Made by a program: the position numbers and the translations under genes
Assembly: GCF_900186985.1 (NCBI RefSeq)
Contig: NZ_LT906447.1
Span: 2,356,001 to 2,420,000 of the forward strand
Direction: 5' to 3'
DNA: 64,000 nt
Source: Staphylococcus piscifermentans
GTDB lineage: Bacteria > Bacillota > Bacilli > Staphylococcales > Staphylococcaceae
Shown: positions 26,696 through 36,550 of the stretch, piece after piece
Layout: each line of letters starts with the position of its first letter
Position numbering within the stretch: the stretch's first letter is position 1
Notes under the pieces: generated by a model
Seen by the model: the letters and a program-made list of their open reading frames with translations, nothing else
The model's database searches: none
Told to the model about the DNA's origin: nothing

Positions 26696-27060
26696 GTACT
26701 TTCATCTCCTCTACGTTTAGTGATAAAACATATGTAATTATATACCACTATTCAAAAGTATCAAACAACAACTTTTCAAAAATACAATAATTAACATTTT
26801 TAACGATTTTGTAGTTTTCGTGGTTAAATTTACAAATAAGTTGTGATTATAAAAATTTGTGTAAGAGGAGATTGTGTACAATTTTTTGAAGATAATAATA
26901 ATTTTTTTATAGAAAATTGATTGATAAGAGCTATGACATATTCTGTCGTCCTCTTTGAGAAAAAGTTAAAAAAAGAGCGTAAAGTTCATCATTTTTTATA
27001 AAATTTATAATAATTAAAAATAATATACTTAAACTCTAGATAGTAGTATAATAATAAGGT
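26696..27060. other. AT-rich intergenic region before the toxin module
   Basis: 365 bases of strongly AT-rich DNA without an ORF. It holds the promoter of the ProP-like gene (minus) and, at the right end, TATAAT at 27049-27054, the likely -10 box of the toxin RNA. Nothing else is apparent. Confidence 0.5.
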
Positions 27061-27105
27061 CGCTATTATATATAGCGCAATCCTTCGCAAAGGAGGTGAT
27101 GCGCT
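27061..27105 (+). promoter_or_regulatory. Structured leader hiding the toxin ribosome binding site
   Basis: A 5' hairpin CGCTAT/ATAGCG at 27061-27077 would start the mRNA. CCTT (27083-27086) can pair with AAGG (27090-27093), covering the AAAGGAGG site, and flanking GCGC (27075-27078) can pair with GCGC (27101-27104). Such sequestration is typical of Fst-family toxin messages. Confidence 0.6.
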
Positions 27106-27216
27106 GTGTTTGAAATGTTTCTTTATGCTCTAATTACAACACTATTTTCTACAATAAGTGATTGTATTATTGCATGGTTCACGCATTGGTTAAGCGACAA
27201 ACATAATAACAAATAA
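27106..27216 (+). CDS. Fst/Ldr-family type I toxin peptide
   Basis: A 36-residue membrane peptide starting at GTG, nine bases after AGGAGG. The hydrophobic segment FLYALITTLFSTISDCIIAW is followed by FTHWLSDKHNNK, the HWL-plus-charged-tail signature of the Fst family. Fst-type toxins insert in the membrane and cause growth arrest when not silenced by a small antisense RNA. The convergent antisense promoter and shared terminator downstream are both readable. It could be a chromosomal stabilisation or stress module. ATG at 27115 is an alternative start. Confidence 0.85.
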   Translation: MFEMFLYALITTLFSTISDCIIAWFTHWLSDKHNNK

Positions 27217-27239
27217 TTGACCAACACCTGTAGATACAT

Positions 27240-27316
27240 AGAAATAACCCCATTCATTATCGCACTAATGAGTGGGGTTTGGTGTGTTAAATAATTTTGT
27301 GTGTTTGAAATATTAT
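27240..27316 (-). ncRNA. Candidate antitoxin RNA (RNA II) of the Fst module
   Basis: A minus-strand transcript of about 75 bases would start near 27316 from the promoter at 27323-27351 and end at the shared terminator. Size, orientation and overlap with the toxin message 3' end fit Fst-type RNA II. The exact ends are inferred. Confidence 0.65.
27246..27279. terminator. Bidirectional terminator shared by toxin and antitoxin RNAs
   Basis: AACCCCATTCATTA (27246-27259) pairs with TAATGAGTGGGGTT (27266-27279), one G-T pair. It follows the toxin ORF by 29 bases and would also end the convergent antisense RNA. Confidence 0.85.
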
Positions 27317-27322
27317 AACTTT

Positions 27323-27351
27323 ATTATACAGAAGACTCCTTTATTATGCAA
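27323..27351 (-). promoter_or_regulatory. Antitoxin promoter
   Basis: On the minus strand TTGCAT, 17 bases, TATAAT: near-consensus sigma-A boxes. An almost identical copy, TTGCAT, 17 bases, CACATT, lies at 27371-27399 with a degraded -10 box. Confidence 0.8.
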
Positions 27352-27477
27352 TCGATAACCTTAGAAATTTAATGTGCAGTAGACCCCTTTATTATGCAAC
27401 CAATAATCACAGATACTCGGCTATAACTTGAAAAATAATTTCAGCTTAGTCAACCATGATTTTATAAATGAAAAAAA

Positions 27478-27538
27478 ACACTCTTGAGACAGAGAGACAT
27501 AAAATAACTCTTACTTCCGTCTTCTCTCCCAAGAGTGT
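27478..27538 (-). terminator. Terminator of the yojF-bshB2-folE2 unit
   Basis: ACACTCTTG (27478-27486) pairs with CAAGAGTGT (27530-27538), with further internal pairing; on the minus strand TTTTTTTT follows. Confidence 0.85.
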
Positions 27539-27550
27539 GATATTTTAGCT

Positions 27551-28429
27551 TTATTTTCTATATTTTAATTTTGCGAATGCATCATGTTGATGAATAGACT
27601 CTTCATTGCGACATTCAATATCAAAGCCTTCTGTCCAATCTAATTCAACTAAATCAGCCGCAATCAAACGAATTAAATCTTCGACAAAGCGCGGGTTTTC
27701 GTAAGCGCGTTCTGTTACTCTTTTTTCATCTGGACGTTTTAAAATCGGATATAAAATAGAGCTGGCATTCGCTTCCATAGCGTCTAAAATAATTTCTTTA
27801 TAATCTGTTGGCAAAGTTGCTGAAGAATCGATGTACATCTTCACAGTAATGACCCCGCGTTGGTTATGTGCGGAATATTCACTGATTTCTTTCGAACATG
27901 GACATAATGTAGTAACTGTGGCTTGAATTGTCAATTCTTTACGTGTCACTTGATCGCCTGCTACAGCTAAACCATATGTTACGTCGGCGTTGCCTACCGC
28001 TTTCATATTAGTAACTGGGCTATAACGATTGAAGAACCATTTGCCAGATACATCTACGCCTGCTGAACTTTGCTTCATGTGTTTTTCTAAAGTATGCAAA
28101 ACAGCTTCTAAATTATTAAATGTCAGTTCTAATCCATTGTCATAATGTTTCTCGACACTTTCTAAAATACGGCTCATGTTGATTCCTTTTTCTTCACGAG
28201 TCAGACTTGTGGAGAAGGCAAATGTGCCTGCTGTTTGATAATCATCTATCACTACTGGATAAACTAAATTTTTAATTCCTACCTCTTCTATTTCGAATAA
28301 AAAATCTTTATGTGTACTTTGTAAGTCGGTCATTTCTTCTTTAACGGTAGGCTTTGTACCTTCTATTGGATCAACAGAACCGAAGTGTTTCCAACGACCT
28401 TCACGTGTTGTTAAATCAAATTCACTCAT
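27551..28429 (-). CDS. folE2: GTP cyclohydrolase FolE2 (type IB)
   Basis: Converts GTP to dihydroneopterin triphosphate for folate synthesis, the metal-flexible alternative to FolE. 292 residues from the ATG at 28429, which has GGAGGC eight bases upstream; a longer frame to 28456 would overlap bshB2. The metal cysteine is in [13 protein letters not shown] and [14 protein letters not shown] follows, both conserved in FolE2. It stands 16 bases past bshB2, so the three genes are probably one transcript. No zinc-responsive site is recognised. Confidence 0.93.
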   Translation of the reverse strand: MSEFDLTTREGRWKHFGSVDPIEGTKPTVKEEMTDLQSTHKDFLFEIEEVGIKNLVYPVVIDDYQTAGTFAFSTSLTREEKGINMSRILESVEKHYDNGLELTFNNLEAVLHTLEKHMKQSSAGVDVSGKWFFNRYSPVTNMKAVGNADVTYGLAVAGDQVTRKELTIQATVTTLCPCSKEISEYSAHNQRGVITVKMYIDSSATLPTDYKEIILDAMEANASSILYPILKRPDEKRVTERAYENPRFVEDLIRLIAADLVELDWTEGFDIECRNEESIHQHDAFAKLKYRK

Positions 28430-28445
28430 CTGTGTGCGCCTCCAC

Positions 28446-29111
28446 TTATGATTCAAATTTATATGTCCAATAGGCTTCTTGTTCTAAAAAACCTTTGGCT
28501 TCGTCTGGTACTTGCGGTTCTGCTAATTGTTGCAAGAACGGACCAGACTGTGATGCATGTGCTTTAAATGCGTTTAATTTCATTTCTTTATAATCGCTGA
28601 TGTCATTGACTACGTCAGGTTCCCCTAATTCTTCAATAGCATCATTGCTGAATGCGACCAGTTGCAAACGTGGTCGTTCATCTTTCGGCATGCGGCCGAC
28701 TGTACGGATAACCGCATCTGCAGTGGCTTCATGATCAGGATGTACAGCATATCCTGGATAAAATGAAATAATTAATGAAGGATGAAGCTCTTCAATTAAA
28801 GACTGCACCATCCCATCAATTTTTTCATAAGGTTCGAATTCTACTGTTTTATCGCGATACCCCATCTTGCGTAAATCTTTGATGCCAATTGCTTTCGCAG
28901 CTTCTTCCAATTCACGTTCACGAATTTCCGGAAGTGATTCTCGTGTCGCAAACGGTGGGTTCCCCAAATTACGGCCCATCTGACCGAGTGTCAAACAAGC
29001 ATATGTTACAGGCACGCCATTATCGATATAGCGCGCTAATGTTCCTGCTGATGAGAACGTCTCATCGTCAGGATGCGGAAAAATAACGAGTACTTGGCTT
29101 TCCTCTGACAT
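28446..29111 (-). CDS. bshB2: Bacillithiol biosynthesis deacetylase BshB2
   Basis: Predicted zinc-dependent LmbE-like deacetylase of N-acetylglucosaminyl-malate, second step of bacillithiol synthesis. 221 residues. The zinc motif HPDDE lies at 13-17, [11 protein letters not shown] near 142 adds the remaining ligand, and [20 protein letters not shown] is typical of the family. Immediately upstream is the yojF homologue, as in Bacillus yojF-yojG, which supports BshB2 rather than BshB1. GGAGGACGTGAC precedes the ATG. Confidence 0.92.
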   Translation of the reverse strand: MSEESQVLVIFPHPDDETFSSAGTLARYIDNGVPVTYACLTLGQMGRNLGNPPFATRESLPEIRERELEEAAKAIGIKDLRKMGYRDKTVEFEPYEKIDGMVQSLIEELHPSLIISFYPGYAVHPDHEATADAVIRTVGRMPKDERPRLQLVAFSNDAIEELGEPDVVNDISDYKEMKLNAFKAHASQSGPFLQQLAEPQVPDEAKGFLEQEAYWTYKFES

Positions 29112-29123
29112 GTCACGTCCTCC

Positions 29124-29483
29124 TTATATTTGGAAAGGAACAGTACTGATTTCTAATGTTGCAGCTAGCTGTCCTTCATAATTAAATCCTGCTAATAAAA
29201 ATTCATTATTCTCGTTGACTTCATAATGCGTCAAACCTTGCACATAAACCCAGCCATTGTCTTGTAGTTTCAAGCCTACTCTGAACGGATCTTTGCCCCC
29301 GCCTTTCAGTTTGGCATGTTCAAAAACTACCTTTATATTTCTTAAAAAAGTACCTGCATTAAAGACGCGTTGATCGAAATGATTCGCATATGCTCCGTTC
29401 GTCGTCTCGACATGCAGATAAACCGGCTGGTCTACATACGATTCAAGCAATGCTTGAACTTTCTCGTATTCAATCGGTTCCAC
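29124..29483 (-). CDS. yojF: YojF family protein (DUF1806)
   Basis: 119 residues. VYLHVETTNGAYANHFDQRVFNAGTF near 19 and the GKDPFRVGLKL segment match YojF/DUF1806, an uncharacterised family tied to bshB2. I prefer the GTG at 29483, eight bases after GGGAG, giving MEPIEYEKVQ; the ATG at 29492 is only three bases from that site. Probably functionally tied to bacillithiol metabolism through its partner. Confidence 0.85.
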   Translation of the reverse strand: MEPIEYEKVQALLESYVDQPVYLHVETTNGAYANHFDQRVFNAGTFLRNIKVVFEHAKLKGGGKDPFRVGLKLQDNGWVYVQGLTHYEVNENNEFLLAGFNYEGQLAATLEISTVPFQI

Positions 29484-29941
29484 TTCATTCACTCCCTTGC
29501 GTAAAACGCAACAAATAGAATTAGTTCAGTAATTCATTTATATATTTTACTTCATTATATTCAGTATTTATTAACAGTAACTCTTGCGTTACCGTGACTT
29601 GTATCACTTTATTGTACTAAATCTGCGGATATAAATATATCGTCTTGCTCAATTTATTCCGACAATTCAAGTAAGATTTTTCTCTTGCTTTATTCCAGCT
29701 CATGCCGTTCATAATTTAGAAACAATATTTTAATTATATAACTGTTCGGCAAGTTTCTAAAGAGGTTAAAGTGATATTTCTGGAATTTTAAAGCGCTTTA
29801 CTATTTGTTTATGTTTGCCGTCGTTATAATAGGTGTGTATTCAGAGTTGGAACAAACTGAAAGAAACTCTTTTTCACGTTAGAAGACACTCTTATTCAGT
29901 TTGCTCCTCTCCCATTACTTTTTTCCCGAAGGAGGATATCA
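29484..29941. other. Intergenic region upstream of nagB with hairpin and CcpA-like site
   Basis: About 450 bases, no gene. It contains TAAAGCGCTTTA (29789-29800), TATAAT (29825-29830), and an inverted repeat CAAACTGAA (29853-29861)/TTCAGTTTG (29895-29903) in the likely nagB leader. The left half is plain AT-rich DNA with the yojF promoter. Confidence 0.55.
29789..29800. promoter_or_regulatory. CcpA (cre)-like palindrome at the nagB promoter
   Basis: TAAAGCGCTTTA is a perfect 12-bp palindrome with the AGCGCT centre of catabolite-responsive elements. It lies about 25 bases before TATAAT, overlapping the -35 area, which would give glucose repression of amino-sugar use. Confidence 0.5.
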
Positions 29942-30685
29942 TTGAAAGTTATTAATTTAGGTAATCGCCATGATGCGTCGTTTTATACAGCGTGTGAGTT
30001 GTTCAACCAGATTGAGCGGAAGCCTGAGAGTAAGTTAGGGTTAGCGACTGGCGGCACTATGGTGGATGTATATACGCATTTCGTCAATTTGTTGAAAATG
30101 AATGATGTGGATGTTTCTAAAGTGGAGACGTTCAATTTGGATGAGTATGTCGGGTTATCACAAACGCATCCTGAAAGTTACCATCAGTATATGCAGAATG
30201 TCTTGTTCGATCAGTATCCTTTTTTCACGGCGAGCTGTGTGCATGTGCCTGTGGGTGATGCTGAGGATTTAGATGCGGAAGCTGAGCGTTATGAACAACT
30301 CGTTCAAGAAAGTGGACCAGCGGATATTCAGATTCTGGGTATTGGCGAAAATGGTCATATCGGTTTTAATGAGCCTGGAACATCTAAGAAGAGCAAAACG
30401 CGCGTCGTAGATTTAACTGAAAGTACGATTCGTGCGAATAGCCGTTATTTTGATAATGAAGATGAAGTGCCGAAACAGGCAATTTCTATGGGGCTCTCTA
30501 CTATTTTGTCTGCGAAACGGATTATCTTGCTGGCTTTTGGTGAGAAAAAGAAAGCGGCTATTACCAAGTTGGCGAGCGGTGTTGAAGATGCTGATGTGCC
30601 TGCGACTATTTTATATGAACATCCAAATGTGGAAATTTATGTAGATGATGCAGCGGCGCCGGATGATATGGGGCGCGAGGTCTAG
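29942..30685 (+). CDS. nagB: Glucosamine-6-phosphate deaminase
   Basis: Converts glucosamine-6-phosphate to fructose-6-phosphate and ammonia. 247 residues, the short Gram-positive form. GLATGGTMVDVY near 34-45 binds phosphate, FNLDEYVGL near 65 holds the catalytic aspartate, and GIGENGHIGFNEPG near 132 is the family signature. The start is TTG at 29942, five bases after GAAGGAGGA. It precedes hxlA by about 100 bases, as in other staphylococci. Confidence 0.94.
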   Translation: MKVINLGNRHDASFYTACELFNQIERKPESKLGLATGGTMVDVYTHFVNLLKMNDVDVSKVETFNLDEYVGLSQTHPESYHQYMQNVLFDQYPFFTASCVHVPVGDAEDLDAEAERYEQLVQESGPADIQILGIGENGHIGFNEPGTSKKSKTRVVDLTESTIRANSRYFDNEDEVPKQAISMGLSTILSAKRIILLAFGEKKKAAITKLASGVEDADVPATILYEHPNVEIYVDDAAAPDDMGREV

Positions 30686-30787
30686 GAAATGCAGCAATAT
30701 GTGCCGTGTTTGATTTCGCTACTGCGGGGTATATTAGTTATCGTGACTCGTATTAAAAAATTTTAAAATATGAAAGGATGAATTATT

Positions 30788-31420
30788 TTGGAACTACAAT
30801 TAGCAATTGATTTATTAAACAAAGAAGAAGCGGCAGAATTAGCTAACAAAGTAAAAGATTATGTTGATATCGTAGAAATCGGTACTCCTATCATATATAA
30901 CGAAGGCTTGCCATCAGTGCAATACATGGACGAGCATATTGACGGTGTTAAAGTTCTTGCAGACATGAAAATCATGGACGCTGCAGACTATGAAGTCAGC
31001 CAAGCAGTTAAATTCGGCGCTGACGTTGTGACTATCTTAGGTGTGGCTGAAGATGCATCAATCAAAGCTGCTATCGAAGAAGCACACAAAAACGATAAAC
31101 AATTATTAGTCGATATGATTGCTGTGCAAGATATTGAAAAACGCGCAAAAGAATTAGATGAAATGGGTGCTGACTACATTGCGGTACACATCGGTTATGA
31201 CTTGCAAGCAGAAGGTAAATCTCCTTTAGAAGACTTGCACAAAGTTAAATCTGTTATCAAAAATTCCAAAGTTGCGGTTGCCGGCGGAATCAAACCGGAT
31301 ACTATCAAAGATATCGTAGCTGAAAGACCAGACTTAGTTATCGTCGGCGGCGGTATCGCAAATGCTGACGATCCTGTAGAAGCTGCGAAAACTTGCCGTG
31401 ACGCAGTTAAGGGTGAATAA
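30788..31420 (+). CDS. hxlA: 3-hexulose-6-phosphate synthase
   Basis: Aldol condensation of formaldehyde with ribulose-5-phosphate (ribulose monophosphate pathway), or the reverse to supply pentose phosphate. 210 residues, a TIM barrel with LAIDLL at the start, LADMKIMDA near 58 (catalytic Asp/Lys), and AVAGGIKPDTI near 163 for phosphate binding. TTG start, seven bases after AAAGGATG. It is three bases from hxlB. Confidence 0.93.
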   Translation: MELQLAIDLLNKEEAAELANKVKDYVDIVEIGTPIIYNEGLPSVQYMDEHIDGVKVLADMKIMDAADYEVSQAVKFGADVVTILGVAEDASIKAAIEEAHKNDKQLLVDMIAVQDIEKRAKELDEMGADYIAVHIGYDLQAEGKSPLEDLHKVKSVIKNSKVAVAGGIKPDTIKDIVAERPDLVIVGGGIANADDPVEAAKTCRDAVKGE

Positions 31421-31423
31421 TCT

Positions 31424-31969
31424 ATGGCCAAACTACAATATCCATTGATTTTGGACGAGTTGAAAACGACTTTATCCAACGTCAAAGATGAAGATGTTGA
31501 AAACTTTGAACAGGCTGTCAAAGATGCCAAGCATATTTTCGTAGCCGGCAAAGGCCGCTCAGGCTTTGTCGCAAACGGCTTTACGATGCGTTTGAATCAA
31601 CTCGAACAACCTGCTTTCATCATCGGAGGCATTACGACGCCTTCGATTCATGAAGGCGACTTGTTCATCGTCATTTCAGGTTCAGGCAGTACGGAACATT
31701 TACGCCTGCTTGCTGAAAAAGCTAAAGGTGAAGGCGCTAAAGTAGCCTTGATTACTACTCAACCTGATTCTAAAATCGGTGAGTTAGCTGATACGGTTAT
31801 CGAATTGCCGGCCGGTACGAAATATGATGCTGAAGGTTCAGAACAGCCGCTCGGCAGTTTGTTTGAACAATCTGCACAACTTTTCTTAGATGCAGTCGTG
31901 CTGGACTTCATGCAGGATTTCGATATTGATGAGACGGCAATGCAGGAAAATCATGCGAATTTAGAATAA
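31424..31969 (+). CDS. hxlB: 6-phospho-3-hexuloisomerase
   Basis: Isomerises hexulose-6-phosphate to fructose-6-phosphate, completing the pair with hxlA. 181 residues, one SIS domain: FVAGKGRSGFVANGFTMRL near 39 and VISGSGSTEHLRLLAEKAK near 77 bind the sugar phosphate. It begins three bases after the hxlA stop and is followed by a terminator. Confidence 0.93.
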   Translation: MAKLQYPLILDELKTTLSNVKDEDVENFEQAVKDAKHIFVAGKGRSGFVANGFTMRLNQLEQPAFIIGGITTPSIHEGDLFIVISGSGSTEHLRLLAEKAKGEGAKVALITTQPDSKIGELADTVIELPAGTKYDAEGSEQPLGSLFEQSAQLFLDAVVLDFMQDFDIDETAMQENHANLE

Positions 31970-31987
31970 ATTGATATTAATCAGTTG

Positions 31988-32018
31988 AAGGCTGGGACAT
32001 GAAAAATGTTCTGGCCTT
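31988..32018 (+). terminator. Terminator after hxlB
   Basis: AAGGCTGGGACAT (31988-32000) pairs with ATGTTCTGGCCTT (32006-32018) including G-T pairs, then TTTCT. Confidence 0.8.
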
Positions 32019-32037
32019 TTTCTATGGGTAGCTTGAA

Positions 32038-32381
32038 AGTGTAGAGGCTCCGCTTCACTGCCTAGACAGTTTCGACCCTAAGTGTAGAGGCTCCAACTCG
32101 CTGCCTAGACAGTTTCGGCCCTAAGTGTAGAGGCTCCGCTTCGCTGCCTAGACAGTTTCGGCCCTAAGTGTAGAGGCTCCGCTTCGCTGCCTAGACAGTT
32201 TCGTCTCTAAGTGTAGAGGCTCCGCTTCACTGCCTAGACAGTTTCAGCCCTAAGTGTAGAGGCTCCGCTTCACTGCCTAGACAGTTTCGGCCCTAAGTGT
32301 ATAGGCTCCGCTTCACTGCCTAGACAGTTTCTCCCCTAAGTGTATAGGCTCCGCTTCACTGCCTAGACAGTTTCGTAAAAA
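32038..32381. repeat. Tandem array, 8 copies of a 43-bp hairpin unit
   Basis: Contiguous units start at 32038, 32081, 32124, 32167, 32210, 32253, 32296 and 32339. The core is GTGTAGAGGCTCCGCTTC, then RCTGCCTAGACAGTTTC and a variable end such as GGCCCTA. GTGTAGAGGC and GCCTAGACAG are imperfect inverted arms in every unit. Changes concentrate at the TTCACTG/TTCGCTG position and the 3' end. The last two copies share GTGTATAGG. Because 43 is not a multiple of three, no coding role is likely. Confidence 0.95.
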
Positions 32382-32491
32382 ACACCGCTCACACTACTCT
32401 CACATACTCCCTCGCCCCTTCCCTCAAGAAGCACTCTTCTCTTCTTACCTTCTCTCTAAAGCTTTCTTTTCCCAAAAAATTCCAAGAAAAA

Positions 32492-32524
32492 AAGGACTGG
32501 AACATCTAAATGGTTCCAATCCTT
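32492..32524 (-). terminator. Terminator of the azoreductase-like gene
   Basis: AAGGACTGGAAC (32492-32503) pairs with GTTCCAATCCTT (32513-32524); TTTTTTTC follows on the minus strand. Confidence 0.85.
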
Positions 32525-32568
32525 GCTTTCTAAGTCGGCAACAGCATTACTCCTGCCCCGCTTCACTA

Positions 32569-33135
32569 TTATTTTAAATGTTCGTATGGACGGCTTTCTG
32601 CGAAGGACACGATTTGTTCTACGAATAAACGTGAACGTAATTGGAATTCTTCGTCTTGTAAATAGAAAGTGCCGTCGTCGAGTTTACCGAAATCTGAATC
32701 ATGCGTAGCGATTTGTGTAGGTACCGCAATACCCAGTAAAGTACGCACGATTAAGCGCAAGTGTGATAATGGTTCTGCACTGACAATGCCACCGCTATTC
32801 CCCATTAAACCAACAGGCTTCATTTTGAAATCGTCCATTGTTAAATGATCGAGCGCATTTTTCAAGATACCAGAGTAAGAACCGTGATAGTTCGGCGTAC
32901 CTAAAATAATAAAGTCCGCTTCACGCGCCTTCTTCTGCAACGCTTCGACATTGCGTTTATATTCATCAGGCGGGTTGCTTGCTCCTGACACATCTAATGT
33001 ATGAATCGGCTGATCTGCCAAATCAAAGATTTCTGTTTCAACATCTTTCTCTTCTAGTTGTCCTTTTAAGTATTGCGCAAGTGCTTTCGTATGTGAATTC
33101 ACACGTGCACTTCCTACAATAATTAAGCCTTTCAT
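32569..33135 (-). CDS. NADPH-dependent FMN reductase / azoreductase-like protein
   Basis: 188 residues with flavodoxin fold. [13 protein letters not shown] at 8-20 is the FMN phosphate loop, [19 protein letters not shown] near 78 is the second flavin loop, and [12 protein letters not shown] near 112 follows. Length and motifs match the staphylococcal FMN-dependent azoreductase group. The natural substrate is probably a quinone or flavin. Monocistronic with its own terminator and a GAGGTGAAAT ribosome binding site. Confidence 0.85.
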   Translation of the reverse strand: MKGLIIVGSARVNSHTKALAQYLKGQLEEKDVETEIFDLADQPIHTLDVSGASNPPDEYKRNVEALQKKAREADFIILGTPNYHGSYSGILKNALDHLTMDDFKMKPVGLMGNSGGIVSAEPLSHLRLIVRTLLGIAVPTQIATHDSDFGKLDDGTFYLQDEEFQLRSRLFVEQIVSFAESRPYEHLK

Positions 33136-33219
33136 AATATTTCACCTCATAATATATTTTCAAATTGACTCTCTTCAAGCGGGTGCCTTTACTCCACTAA
33201 ATGTTCGCACTTTAGCAAC

Positions 33220-34098
33220 TTATCCTTCATGCTTCTGATTTTCTACTAGCATTTTATTGATTGCTTTGCCGACACCACTATGTTCGTTGGTATCCGTGAT
33301 ATCTTTCGCATATTCCTTCACTTCAGGAATCGCATTTTCCATCGCAACTGGATAACCGACACGTTCTAACATCGATACATCATTCATATTGTCGCCGATC
33401 GCCATCACATCTTTCATCTCGATGCCCAGCTGTCTCGCAATCTCTTCTAGTGCAATTCCTTTTTGAGCATAAGCATTGGTAATTTCAATATTGCCACGAG
33501 CTGACGAGGAAATTGCCAAATTAGAATGTTGCGCTAACTGTTTGCTGACACGTTCAATTTTCTCAACATCCGCATCATAAGCAAGAATCTTCATCACAAT
33601 TTCACCACGTCGACCAGTGATTTGATCATAATTATCGACCACTTTCAACGTTCCTTGATCGATACGATGCTGGATATGATTGCGAATCTTTTCCACATCC
33701 GCTTTCTGACCCGCATGCTCCGCAATATCAATATAAATATCCAAGTCCTTCTGAGGATCCTCCGTATAAATACCGAAATTCGTATACACTTGATAGTACA
33801 CATCATCTTGGTTCAATACATCCGTGATTTGTTCAATCATCTCTCTATTCAAACTAGAAGTATGCATAATATCAAATGATTCATCACGCACTTCCGCACC
33901 ATTCAAGCAGATATAAGGCACCTTCAAGCCTGTAGGTTCAATCGGAGAACTCGCTTCATAGAACGCACGTCCAGTCGCGATAACCACAGTAATCCCTTGA
34001 TCCTGCGCTGCTTTAATCGCTTTAATATTCTCCTCAGAGACCTCATGTCCCGCATTCAATAAAGTACCATCCATATCAGTTGCAATCAATTTAATCAT
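33220..34098 (-). CDS. Cof-type HAD-superfamily phosphatase
   Basis: 292 residues. HAD motif I reads DMDGTLLN at 8-15, motif II VVIATGRAF near 36-44, and motif IV IGDNMNDVSMLE near 235. A C2-type cap lies between. Members hydrolyse sugar or nucleotide phosphates broadly (YwpJ/YidA group). The AAATGAGGTAAAG region gives the start at 34098. The substrate is undetermined. Confidence 0.9.
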   Translation of the reverse strand: MIKLIATDMDGTLLNAGHEVSEENIKAIKAAQDQGITVVIATGRAFYEASSPIEPTGLKVPYICLNGAEVRDESFDIMHTSSLNREMIEQITDVLNQDDVYYQVYTNFGIYTEDPQKDLDIYIDIAEHAGQKADVEKIRNHIQHRIDQGTLKVVDNYDQITGRRGEIVMKILAYDADVEKIERVSKQLAQHSNLAISSSARGNIEITNAYAQKGIALEEIARQLGIEMKDVMAIGDNMNDVSMLERVGYPVAMENAIPEVKEYAKDITDTNEHSGVGKAINKMLVENQKHEG

Positions 34099-34309
34099 GA
34101 CTTTACCTCATTTCTATTGTCTTTAACTTGCAGAAATTTATTTTTTTGAAAAAGAAAACTTTGGAAAGCTGAAAAGCAGCCAAAAGTGCCTTTGCAGTTG
34201 GGTTGGCCAAATACGCACGCCAGCCTATAGTTCACTTGTTATTCTATCAAATTATCGCCCTATATTTCTATCGTCTGCTTGACTGATTTATTAAAGTTAT
34301 TTCATCGTT

Positions 34310-34609
34310 TTACTTAATAAATAATAAGACAATTAAAACAAGGTATATAATCGCTATAAATACATATCGCTGAGTTGTAGGTTGCGGCGTTAATAATTTG
34401 CGGTCTGACCAAGTTGTCCAATAGAGTGAAATCAAACCGATGGCTACCAATACTTTCAATACAATATTGGATACAAAAACATTGATGCATGACACAATTA
34501 CAAGTGCCCCGCAAATCACCATGGTACGTTTAGAAATAGTTTTAAATCCTTGACCCAAAAGTGTAAATACAAATGTGATAACTATAAAGCTGAAAACAAT
34601 CCAATTCAT
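34310..34609 (-). CDS. Small membrane protein, four helices
   Basis: 99 residues. About four hydrophobic segments cover nearly the whole protein, with a short basic stretch SDRKLLTPQPTTQ near residue 68. I chose the ATG at 34609 because GAGGGG is eight bases upstream; the earlier ATG at 34627 lacks a site. No family recognised. Confidence 0.65.
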   Translation of the reverse strand: MNWIVFSFIVITFVFTLLGQGFKTISKRTMVICGALVIVSCINVFVSNIVLKVLVAIGLISLYWTTWSDRKLLTPQPTTQRYVFIAIIYLVLIVLLFIK

Positions 34610-34682
34610 GATGCATACCCCTCTCAAGATGTGATGTTTTATAAGTTATAACGTTATTTTTTTGTAATGATACCATACAAAT

Positions 34683-35845
<1,163 letters not shown>

Positions 35846-35853
<8 letters not shown>

Positions 35854-36508
35854 TTACGGTATCCCTCAAGATGCAGTGATTACAATTGCAGGTACCGTAG
35901 GCGTCGGCAAGTCTAGTCTGACACGCGCCCTTGCAAAAAAATTAAATTTCCGCACTTCTTTTGAAAATGTGGACCATAACCCTTATTTAGATAAATTCTA
36001 TGATGACTTCGAACGTTGGAGTTTTCACCTGCAAATTTATTTCTTAGCAGAACGTTTTAAAGAACAAAAGCGCATGTTTGAGTACGGAGGCGGTTTCATA
36101 CAAGACCGTTCAATTTACGAAGACGTTGATATCTTTGCGAAAATGCATGAAGAACAAGGTACGATGTCTCAAGAAGACTTCAAAACATATTCTCAACTCT
36201 TTGACGCGATGGTTATGACACCTTATTTCCCTAAACCAGATGTTTTAGTATATCTAGAGTGTGATTATGATGAAGTCATTGATCGTATCCATCAACGTGG
36301 CCGACAAATGGAAATTGATACAGACCCAGAGTATTGGAAGAAATTATTCCGTCGTTATGACGAGTGGATTTATAACTTCAATGCTTGTCCTGTCGTGCGC
36401 GTTAACATTAATGAATATGATTTGCATGAAAGTTTAGATACACTTGATCCTGTATTAGATAAAATCGCTAATATTATTAAAATACATCGCGAAGTCGATC
36501 CAAGATAG
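35846..36508 (+). CDS. Deoxyadenosine/deoxycytidine kinase
   Basis: 220 residues. P-loop GTVGVGKSS at 16-24, ENVDHNPYLDKFYDDFERW near 40-58, and QDRSIYEDVDIFA near 87 with the DRS motif typical of dAK/dCK. It overlaps the preceding kinase by eight bases, with GGAGG just upstream of the ATG inside that gene. The two may form a heterodimer, as known for lactobacilli. Confidence 0.9.
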
Positions 36509-36512
36509 TAAT

Positions 36513-36545
36513 AAAGCAATGAGAAAACACATTTCTCATTGCTTT
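36513..36545. terminator. Bidirectional terminator
   Basis: AAAGCAATGAGAAA (36513-36526) pairs perfectly with TTTCTCATTGCTTT (36532-36545); it separates the convergent kinase and HAD genes. Confidence 0.9.
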
Positions 36546-36550
36546 TTAAT

